Positions 29,003-37,009 of a DNA stretch of 40,148 bases are shown piece by piece. Every line of letters starts with the position of its first letter. Positions within the stretch are counted from its first letter, which is position 1. The notes under the pieces were generated by a model. The model did no database searches. It had not been told where the DNA came from and saw nothing but the letters and a program-made list of their open reading frames with translations. A program made the position numbers and the translations under genes. Source of the DNA: Chlamydiota bacterium (GTDB taxonomy: Bacteria > Chlamydiota > Chlamydiia > Chlamydiales > Parachlamydiaceae); contig JABDEO010000004.1 in assembly GCA_013287015.1 (NCBI GenBank), positions 1 through 40,148 on the forward strand. Direction: 5' to 3'.

Positions 29003-30670
29003 ATGTCGCACACGTTAACTGAAGGCGGACAAATTACATCGCACCGCTTGCGGATGCTACGACAAGTCATTAAAGTCGCCTTCTGCCTATCATTCCTTGT
29101 TGGCTTATGCGTGTTTGTTTTTTTAATGTTTCATGTTCCTAAAATAGCTTATGAAGCCACCTGGTATTATTTCAAAGCGCTATTGTTTGAAGGACTTTTT
29201 TCCAACATTGAAGTCAGTCGTGAATTTCTAGCTCAAGCGGCGCATGTACGCTACCGGGAAAATCCTAATCTACCGATAGAATATGTGATTAAGCTAACAA
29301 CTCCTATTGCCACACAACTGCTGCATGAAGCTTATTTTCACTTGAAACAGGCTGTAACGGCTTCAGGCATTTGCATCGTTTCAGTTTTTGCTTTTTTCTT
29401 CTATAGAGGACGTCTTTCAAAGTCTAAAAAACACCTTTCTGGCGCAAAAATAATTTCAGCGCATTGGCTGAGCTGGCGCTTAAGGTTAAAAAGAAAAGCG
29501 TCGCCTATTAAAATTGGACAAGTCCCTTTAGTGAAAGGAACAGAAACACAGCATCTATTGATTACTGGTGGAACGGGCAGCGGCAAGACGAATTGCTTAC
29601 ACCATATTCTGCATCAAATTCGTAAAAATAAACAAAAAGCGATCATTGTCGACACAACAGGCGTTTTTTTAGATCGTTATTTTTTAGAAGAGAAAGATAT
29701 TCTTTTGAATCCATTTGATCAGCGAGGAAAGACATGGAGTCCGTGGGCGGAAGGTTGTACAAATTCTGATTATGCAAGTCTTGCAGAAGCATTCATCCCA
29801 ACAAGTCAATCCGACAATGAAAACTACTGGAGAATCGCCTCTAGAACAGTCTTTGTTAGTTTATTGGAAATTTTTTCAAATACAAAAAAAACGTCTGAAA
29901 TCATCCGTTGGTTACAATATGAAAAACTGGCAAGCCTTTGCAAATTAGTGGAAGGGACAAAGGCGGCTGCGCACATGGACTTCTCTTCAGAAAAAACAGC
30001 CAGTTCGATCCGTTCCGTCGCCAGTACATTTTTAGAGAGCATGTCAAGCTTGCAAGATACTGAAATGCCCTTTTCAATAAGCAAGTGGCTCGCCATAAAA
30101 GATGACTCATGGTTATTTTTACAATGCTCGCCTACACAAAGATCTCTAATGCGACCTTTGATAAGCGCATGGATCTCTTCAGCCGTTCGTGGGCTTTTGG
30201 CTTTGCCTGTGGATCTAAATCGACGAATTTGGTTTGTCATCGATGAAATGCCAACACTGCAACGCGTCAAGGATATTGAAACTCTATTGACAGAAGGACG
30301 CAAGTATGGGGGATGCGGACTCATTAGTTTACAAAGTCCAGCTCAACTTGAAAACATCTATGGACGGGATATTGCAAAAATCATCATTGGAAATACAGCT
30401 ACAAAGATCATTTTTAGAGAGCGTGATCCGGAAATCGCAGAACGCATCTCCAAAGCCTTTGGAGAGCGTGAAGTGATAGAAATCCAAGAAGGGATTTCCT
30501 ATGGAGCGCATGAAGCTCGCGATGGCGTTAGTCTTTCCATGCAAAACAGGACACGTCCAGTTATCTCCACATCCCAAATTCTAGAGCTGCCGATAAACAG
30601 CGCTTACATCAAACTAGCCGAAGAAACAGCGGTGGCTCTAGTTAAACTGCAAATCGCTCGTAAACTTTGA
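29003..30670 (+). CDS. traD: TraD, type IV coupling protein
   Basis: Walker A 'ITGGTGSGKTNCLHHIL', Walker B 'RIWFVIDEMPTLQRV', two N-terminal TM; track ORF starts 28970, ATG 29003 (MSHTLTEGG) equally plausible. Confidence 0.92.
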   Translation: MSHTLTEGGQITSHRLRMLRQVIKVAFCLSFLVGLCVFVFLMFHVPKIAYEATWYYFKALLFEGLFSNIEVSREFLAQAAHVRYRENPNLPIEYVIKLTTPIATQLLHEAYFHLKQAVTASGICIVSVFAFFFYRGRLSKSKKHLSGAKIISAHWLSWRLRLKRKASPIKIGQVPLVKGTETQHLLITGGTGSGKTNCLHHILHQIRKNKQKAIIVDTTGVFLDRYFLEEKDILLNPFDQRGKTWSPWAEGCTNSDYASLAEAFIPTSQSDNENYWRIASRTVFVSLLEIFSNTKKTSEIIRWLQYEKLASLCKLVEGTKAAAHMDFSSEKTASSIRSVASTFLESMSSLQDTEMPFSISKWLAIKDDSWLFLQCSPTQRSLMRPLISAWISSAVRGLLALPVDLNRRIWFVIDEMPTLQRVKDIETLLTEGRKYGGCGLISLQSPAQLENIYGRDIAKIIIGNTATKIIFRERDPEIAERISKAFGEREVIEIQEGISYGAHEARDGVSLSMQNRTRPVISTSQILELPINSAYIKLAEETAVALVKLQIARKL

Positions 30671-30837
30671 GTAAAAATCACAAAGAAGCAGCCAAGCAGA
30701 ATCAGGAAATCGTCTAAATATTAAAAAAATATTAAAAAAATACTATTAATTTATTTACTATTATGCTAGAATCATGAATTTTTATTATACTTTATTTAAT
30801 AATATTAAACTATACTAAATAAAAGCGGAGAGAATTT

Positions 30838-30889
30838 ATGATAAATGCTGATGTACACACCCGGATTTTACAAGCTCAGTATGACCCTG
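30838..30889 (+). pseudogene. Gene start truncated by IS insertion
   Basis: SD 'cggagag' plus MINADVHTRILQAQYDP, then reading frame enters the IS left end. Confidence 0.5.
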
Positions 30890-30908
30890 ATTTCCCGAAA
30901 AATTATAC

Positions 30909-32471
30909 CTACACCTTGTACGGTAGTTCAATGTTGAGGCTCTTTAAAATTTCTCGCTGCTGTTTCGTTACTTCGGTAAGAATATCACCGTATTTGCCGG
31001 AATACTTTATTTTTGTCAGTGTTTCCATTTCTTGAAGGAGCTCGCGAACCGTATATCGCTCAAGGAGACCCGTCTTCCTCATCTCCTTGCGCAAAGCACT
31101 CATATATATAAGTGCAATAAATTGAACAAAGAGTCTCCCATCAACGGTTGATGAACTATGCATTCGCAAGCGTTTCATATCTAGTTGATTTTTTAGATCG
31201 TCAAAACTTTTTTCTACAACATCCTTATCTCTATATATCTGTAAAGCTTCAATTGGATCCTTTATACTATTTGTCAGCAACGCTTGGAATCCTGAGTAAC
31301 GATTAATATACTGGCTTACAGCCTGGTTATTATAGGAGATCTTAAGACCACGCTTTGGAGTTTTTTTTATTACAAAAAACGTATCATAAGCTTCTTGATG
31401 GTCATTATCTGGTTGTCCGGACTCCAATTCTTTCTTGTAGGCTACAAGTTCTTCATTAAATTGATCGACGGCTTTTGCTCGAGCAGAAGCATTATAGTAA
31501 AGATGCAGGTAACAACGACGATTTTCTTGCCCCCATGGATATGGGCGAGAGTGAACATAAAGAGTTTCATCGTCAATTTTTTGATATCCTTCTGGGCCAT
31601 GTATGACGGTGTAGATATCATCAATAGAGTGTTGTAGCCACTTGTTACCCAAAGGTACCGATAGGAGAAATTTATCTCTGGAAACAAACAGTTCATCAAC
31701 GTTTTTCTTGCTATAGAATCCTTTGTCCATCACATAATGGATGGTTTTCTTCTCCATAGCCTTGAATGTTTTCAGTAGGTTATGCAATGTGGTGACGTCG
31801 GTAATATTGCCGGGAGTCCGCTGAAAATACACCGGTAATCGCCCTTTCTGGCCAAAGAGTATGGCAAGATTCATCTGTGGCAATTTTTCCTTATCGCGAT
31901 TATGCCCATATTTGATGTATTCATTGAGTTCGGAGTAGGAAGAAATTGAAGTGATATCGTAACAGAGGTAATCTTCCTCAAGTACTTTATCCATCCATCT
32001 ACCAAGAAAAGTCTGTTTGCCGTCAATATCAATGGCATTTAAGATCTCACTGATGCGCTGGCTATTAAGGGAGTCTCCAATAAAATGCACATGGCTCTTG
32101 CACCATGTTCCACAATGGCTGAGAGGACCACCATGAGAAGATAGATAATATGCCATTGCCTGAATCTGCCTATAATCATTAGGAAAACAGGATTTGAGTA
32201 ATTTTCCAAGACCTAGTGTTTCAGTGATAGCATCAAGGATAATTGATGGGCCTACGACCTCAGCAGAGGCGGTGACCGCTGGATCTCTAATAGCTGCTTG
32301 CTCTGGTGTAAGGCGTTTAGATGCAATAAATTCGCCACTTACTGGATCGAGCTTACCTATGCAGACTCTTTTATTTCGAGGTTGCTTCGTTTCTTTATCC
32401 CTAAATGAAGTTGATTCGTATACGTAGGTAACCCCAGTTTTTTTATTCATAACGTTGATGTGACATGGCAT
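30909..32471 (-). CDS. IS1634-like (IS4 superfamily) DDE transposase
   Basis: 520 aa; 'LCYDITSISSYSE', 'HYVMDKGFYSKKN', 'DKDVVEKSFDDLKNQLD' DDE signature. Confidence 0.92.
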   Translation of the reverse strand: MPCHINVMNKKTGVTYVYESTSFRDKETKQPRNKRVCIGKLDPVSGEFIASKRLTPEQAAIRDPAVTASAEVVGPSIILDAITETLGLGKLLKSCFPNDYRQIQAMAYYLSSHGGPLSHCGTWCKSHVHFIGDSLNSQRISEILNAIDIDGKQTFLGRWMDKVLEEDYLCYDITSISSYSELNEYIKYGHNRDKEKLPQMNLAILFGQKGRLPVYFQRTPGNITDVTTLHNLLKTFKAMEKKTIHYVMDKGFYSKKNVDELFVSRDKFLLSVPLGNKWLQHSIDDIYTVIHGPEGYQKIDDETLYVHSRPYPWGQENRRCYLHLYYNASARAKAVDQFNEELVAYKKELESGQPDNDHQEAYDTFFVIKKTPKRGLKISYNNQAVSQYINRYSGFQALLTNSIKDPIEALQIYRDKDVVEKSFDDLKNQLDMKRLRMHSSSTVDGRLFVQFIALIYMSALRKEMRKTGLLERYTVRELLQEMETLTKIKYSGKYGDILTEVTKQQREILKSLNIELPYKV

Positions 32472-32483
32472 GGCTTGCTCCTG

Positions 32484-32517
32484 TTAATTTGTAGGTATAA
32501 TTCAACCTACAAATTAA
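32484..32517. promoter_or_regulatory. Inverted repeat upstream of transposase containing the TIR core
   Basis: TTAATTTGTAGGT-ataattca-ACCTACAAATTAA; contains TGTAGGTATAATT identical to the right TIR inner end. Confidence 0.6.
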
Positions 32518-32588
32518 AGCAAGTTTTTCGCGAAAATCACTTCTAGTTATCATTTAAGGGCGTTTGTAGGTATAATTTCACGGGAAAT

Positions 32589-32674
32589 GAGGATCCTCCA
32601 TTTACAGCGTGCAAATTTGACATTGCCAGAAAGACAAACATACCTATAAACAGAAGATTTTTTTTTGATTTCAT
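32589..32674 (-). pseudogene. Exported-protein gene start truncated by IS
   Basis: SD ggaggt then MKSKKNLLFIGMFVFLAMSNLHAVNGGSS, running into the IS right end. Confidence 0.55.
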
Positions 32675-33214
32675 ACATTACCTCCTTTTTTTGAAAAACT
32701 CACAAATAAATATCATAAACGACAAATATTTTCATATGTTTTTCGGAAAAAAAAATCATTTTTGCTTTTCAAGTATACGTGACGACATTGTTTTGTCAGA
32801 TCACGCACGTTATGCTTCGCCGTAATGCGGGACGATTGATCTTTTTTGGTGATAGCGACAGGATAACGAAAAAATCTTTGACGTTATAATTGGGGTCAAA
32901 ATTGGGGTCATGCCTAGGGGCATGATCTACGGCGATTTTAGCCTTATAAAACATGAAAAATTTAGGGTGTTTTTTGTCCTCTAAAATCGACATATCAATT
33001 TAATATTAAGCTTGTTATGCTCTTTTTAGCAGACAGAATCTACCTTGAGATTTTTTTGGCCATTTCAGCATAGATCATACCCCTAGGAAAAGGCCCATAA
33101 AAATTGGCTAAAAAGCGACAATTTTGGAACTAAATAAGTTAAATTCATCAAAACTTACACATCAATCTTGATTGGAGTTGAAATCCTTAGAATACATTTT
33201 CATGCCATTAGTCT

Positions 33215-33871
33215 TCAAACTCCTACTTTTCCGCAGCATTTTTTGTATTTTACTGCTGAGCCACATGAACAAAGCTCATTCCTCCCTATAACAGATTGAC
33301 TCTTATTCTTGCCTACACTTGCTTTGCCTATCAGATGCTCTCTGTATAAATCATAATGAAGCTTAATCCTTTTTGCATAAGCGCTTTCCTGTGTACTTGA
33401 ATGGTCATCCGATATCTCGTAACACATTTCCTCAAATACTTTAGCGAAAAAGGCATCATATTGACTGCTTCCAGAATGAAGATCAGCAAATACACACGGA
33501 TATCTCTTCTGATGAAAGTCGAGTCCTATTTTTTTATAAAAAGCCGCATCTTCCCAGCAAAAACGCAATGTCGTAATTGGCTCAAATTTTCCAATTCCTT
33601 CGAATTTATAAACACCAATCATGGCATTGCGACAGTCGCATTGTGGATTCGTGCAAAACATCTCAATAAAATAATAAGTTCCTACCGGTGGTCCGCCTGG
33701 TAAAAGGACGTTAAAAGTCAACTGACGAGTTTCACTGGCTGCCTTCTCAGGAAAAAACTCTTGAAACGGTCCAAAATACATTTTAAATCCTCCTATCGGC
33801 AAATAAATTCTCTGGCCTAACTTAGGCTGATCCCTTTTATAATTACGAAAATTCAACTTGAAATTCTGCAC
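33215..33871 (-). CDS. SEC-C motif protein
   Basis: 218 aa ending 'IGRNELCSCGSAVKYKKCCGKVGV'; plus internal 'CTNPQCDCRNAMIGV'. Confidence 0.85.
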   Translation of the reverse strand: MQNFKLNFRNYKRDQPKLGQRIYLPIGGFKMYFGPFQEFFPEKAASETRQLTFNVLLPGGPPVGTYYFIEMFCTNPQCDCRNAMIGVYKFEGIGKFEPITTLRFCWEDAAFYKKIGLDFHQKRYPCVFADLHSGSSQYDAFFAKVFEEMCYEISDDHSSTQESAYAKRIKLHYDLYREHLIGKASVGKNKSQSVIGRNELCSCGSAVKYKKCCGKVGV

Positions 33872-35558
33872 TCAGGTTTTTAATGATAGTTGCTAATTTA
33901 GGGCGTGCTTTATCGGGGACGAAACAAATCCCAACCTTTGCATCAGGTTGTATAGGGGTCACTCCCATCTCTTCGAAGGCCTTTTTCATTTTTTTGAAAA
34001 AGATCGGGTTCTCCGATTTCAAGGCGATAAAGGCGCTTTCATTAATCTGAACTTTCTCTATCTGTTTAGATTTTTTTTCAACAGACTGAGTTTTAGATCC
34101 TTTGCTTACTCGATGAGAGCATTTTATTTTATCGGCGTTTATTTGTTTTTTTGAATGGTTGACCTTTTCAGGAACTAGACCGGCATCCTCAAGTGAATTA
34201 AAAAGTGAACTTTCATTCGCAATAAGAAAAATATTGGAAATTTTATTGTCTACGATGCGTTCTTTGATAGTCTGACGAATGCCTTCCGGAAGATCTTGAG
34301 CCGTTTTATCGATTTCCAGAACAGCAAAACCTTCATAAACGATGAATTTATCCGCTTGAGAGGTCCACTCTGAGATGTCGGTGGCAACATTTTTTGGAAT
34401 ATTAGTTCCCAATAGATTCAAAATGTCAAGAGGCTGCTGAAGCGAGGGATTATCCGCAAGGCTCTGTATGGTTTTTTTGCGAGATAATTCGAGAGTGGTG
34501 GTGTATTTATCTTCGACGAGGACTTGAGTATATGGCTCAAGCTGCCTAAGCTGTTTATCGGGATAGAGAGTCGACTCAACAAAAATCTTAAAGTCAGGCG
34601 TCACAGTCGTTTTAACGTGGTTGAGGGTTAGAATATCTTTTGATTGCATCGCCTTGAATTTCTTTGTCAGGGTAAAGGATTTAATGAAACAAGGGAGCGC
34701 TGGACTTCTGTCATGCTGCCCATTAAGAAATTCTTCATCGTATTCCAAGTTAACATACAGCATAGGGACTGCTATCGCCTCTAAAAAGTACGCGAGATAA
34801 CGCCCTTCAACCCGAGTAAAAGCATCTGAATCCTTACAATCAATCTCTTTTTCTATAGATCCTTCCCCCCATCTCCCCAAAGCTTCTGCTTTAACAGACG
34901 TGGAATAAATTCTTTCATAAAAGCAATAGTACTTCGTTTGTTTGGCAGTTCCCTGTTTCAGGATTAAGTCAGGAGATTCTTTATGGACCCGCTCCACAAA
35001 GGAATGAAAGGAGATGGGGGTATCGATGGGAAAGGTGGACAAAATTTTCAGCAGGCTTTTACGGATGAACGGCAGATCCATTTTCGACGCGCCGTTAATG
35101 CCGCTGCCGAAAGTGGAAAAACGCTCTTGTGTGCCAAATAATGAAGAGTCATAGAACTCATTAGGGGTTTTAGTCAGTAAGGCCTCGAGAATCTTAAATT
35201 CTTTATCAGCAGAACTGATGCGTAGATATTGCTCGATGTCGGCTGTGCAGGTTTTGATGTAGTTATCGGGAAAACTGGGTTCTTGGCTGGAATAGCCGAC
35301 ATAAACACCTTTGGTGTCATAGGAAACGAGTTTTAAGTTTAAAGCAAGTCCAGAGATCCACTCTATCCAGACAACTTTTCCATCTTCAGTGTCATTAAGG
35401 TATTCCGGAATATTAAGCCTTTTTTCAAGACGTTTGATATCTGTTTTGGGAATTTCATTTCCCCTATGGGAACGTTTGATTCCATAAGATTGGACATAAT
35501 CAATAAATTCTAATAAGTCACGGCGGATATTTATGAACGTCTTCATTGGCTTGTTCAT
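33843..35558 (-). CDS. XPB-associated protein with XPB-NTD/Helicase_C_3-like domain
   Basis: 571 aa; 'VKTTVTPDFKIFVESTLYPDKQLRQLEPYTQVLV...SLQQPLDILNLLGTNIPKNVATDISEWTSQADKFIVYEGFAVLEI' follows that domain's pattern. Confidence 0.6.
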   Translation of the reverse strand: MNKPMKTFINIRRDLLEFIDYVQSYGIKRSHRGNEIPKTDIKRLEKRLNIPEYLNDTEDGKVVWIEWISGLALNLKLVSYDTKGVYVGYSSQEPSFPDNYIKTCTADIEQYLRISSADKEFKILEALLTKTPNEFYDSSLFGTQERFSTFGSGINGASKMDLPFIRKSLLKILSTFPIDTPISFHSFVERVHKESPDLILKQGTAKQTKYYCFYERIYSTSVKAEALGRWGEGSIEKEIDCKDSDAFTRVEGRYLAYFLEAIAVPMLYVNLEYDEEFLNGQHDRSPALPCFIKSFTLTKKFKAMQSKDILTLNHVKTTVTPDFKIFVESTLYPDKQLRQLEPYTQVLVEDKYTTTLELSRKKTIQSLADNPSLQQPLDILNLLGTNIPKNVATDISEWTSQADKFIVYEGFAVLEIDKTAQDLPEGIRQTIKERIVDNKISNIFLIANESSLFNSLEDAGLVPEKVNHSKKQINADKIKCSHRVSKGSKTQSVEKKSKQIEKVQINESAFIALKSENPIFFKKMKKAFEEMGVTPIQPDAKVGICFVPDKARPKLATIIKNLSAEFQVEFS

Positions 35559-37003
35559 GCTGAAGCCTTCGTGTGTGAATTAATAAATTTCGTGGTGAAT
35601 CCTTTCTTTTTGCCATACTGGAGCAATTCCGGCAGATCTTCTTGAGAAACGGCGTAACACCCCTCTCCCAGTTTAACCATGTTATCGCTGTATTTAAAGA
35701 GCAATACGCTTTCAAGGTCGGGGCAGTTTACTTTAATGACCACAAGGCCCGAGTGGACGGCTATTTTCCCTGCTCTCTCTTTGATGGCTTCAAAAGTCTG
35801 ACGATATGCAATGGAATACGTTAACAGCTGTTTGATGAATGGGTGTGCATCCAATTCCGCAACCATTCTACCAATATACTTTGGGCAAGGAACTGCCGCG
35901 ATCCCATCTCCCTCCACACTCAATAATGAAGCTTTGGCGAGAGTCAGAAACTCATCGAGGGAATAATTTTTATTGAGCTTTACCCATGTTTTCCCATTTT
36001 TTTCTTCAAGTGCAAGAGGGAGTGAACGGATCTTATCCGCAGAGTATTCCAGTTGGGGAATGATATACTCAATTCCATCCTGAGATAGCTTTTCAAGAAA
36101 TCCGAAATGGATGCCTGCCTCTACAAACACAGCAAGCTCATCACCAATGAAAGAGCAGTTTAGCTGTGCGCAGTGTTTTTCTAAGTCCTCTTTTTTGATT
36201 CCATGACCTGACGGAACATTTTGAAGTACATATCGCCTTGCTCGCGCCTTTTGTTTTACTCTACTTTCAGTTTCAATCCTGGTATATTTTTCCATCTTGG
36301 CCAATCCCTGCGTACACAACAACCATTTATCGAACATGGCTTCATGGATTTCTTCCGGCGTCGGATGCAACTTGCTTTCGAGCCTTAACGTCCCTGCGAC
36401 AAGGGTGAACTTTGGATGTGTAATCTCCTGAAACGGACGAGGTACGGATTTCTTAAAAATATCCTGAGCAAGAATTTCGCCCATAATAGCGGCCCATTTT
36501 GAATATCGGATCGTACCGGAAATGGGAATTGTTGGCAGCCTCAGCGGAGGCAATAGTTTGGCAAATTCCGGTGGAAGATAAAGCGCATAGCTTTCCCATT
36601 TAGACTTGTTGCTTCGTCGATGCTGCTCAAATGCTGCAAGAACGACGCCGTTGTTGATTAAGCGATCTGTAAGGAACTCAACAATCTGCTTAAGATCTTG
36701 ATCCGAATAATAACCGGAATCCTTCTTAAGAAAAAAAGGCGCTAATTTTTCAGTTTCTTGAGGTTCGCCTGTGAACTTTAAAAAATGCAATACTGCCAAA
36801 GCTTGCTCATCGAGTTGAGAAAATGCCGTCTGCAGTCCGGTTTCATTCATGAATCGCAACTGCACAAAGTCCGCCCAGTCCGATTTTCCACTTTGAGACG
36901 GAGGACCTTGAAATCCTCTGACCTTGCAGATTTTTCTTAACCCCGCCACAGTACATACGTTATGAATGGTTTCCTTCAGAAAGGATTCGATTGAAATTGC
37001 CAT
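35555..37003 (-). CDS. XPB-operon partner protein, helical/winged-helix-like N-terminus
   Basis: 482 aa; between and nearly overlapping the neighbours; 'LDEQALAVLHFLKFTGEPQETEKL...FLTDRLINNGVVLAAF...YALYLPPEFAKLLPP'. Confidence 0.6.
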   Translation of the reverse strand: MAISIESFLKETIHNVCTVAGLRKICKVRGFQGPPSQSGKSDWADFVQLRFMNETGLQTAFSQLDEQALAVLHFLKFTGEPQETEKLAPFFLKKDSGYYSDQDLKQIVEFLTDRLINNGVVLAAFEQHRRSNKSKWESYALYLPPEFAKLLPPLRLPTIPISGTIRYSKWAAIMGEILAQDIFKKSVPRPFQEITHPKFTLVAGTLRLESKLHPTPEEIHEAMFDKWLLCTQGLAKMEKYTRIETESRVKQKARARRYVLQNVPSGHGIKKEDLEKHCAQLNCSFIGDELAVFVEAGIHFGFLEKLSQDGIEYIIPQLEYSADKIRSLPLALEEKNGKTWVKLNKNYSLDEFLTLAKASLLSVEGDGIAAVPCPKYIGRMVAELDAHPFIKQLLTYSIAYRQTFEAIKERAGKIAVHSGLVVIKVNCPDLESVLLFKYSDNMVKLGEGCYAVSQEDLPELLQYGKKKGFTTKFINSHTKASA

Positions 37004-37009
37004 TTTTTA

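Larger units (their letters stand above)
30890..32588. mobile_element. IS1634-like insertion sequence
   Basis: 24-bp TIRs with 22 matches: ATTTCCCGAAAAATTATACCTACA (30890-30913) and TGTAGGTATAATTTCACGGGAAAT (32565-32588), enclosing a full transposase. Confidence 0.88.

Noticed and set aside
29824-30324. 166-aa antisense ORF within traD
   Set aside because: Shadow ORF opposite a well-supported coupling protein
32796-32993. 65-aa minus ORF MSILEDKKHPKF...
   Set aside because: Overlaps repeat-derived sequence (DPNFDPNYN comes from the tandem GGGGTCA repeat); no support as a gene
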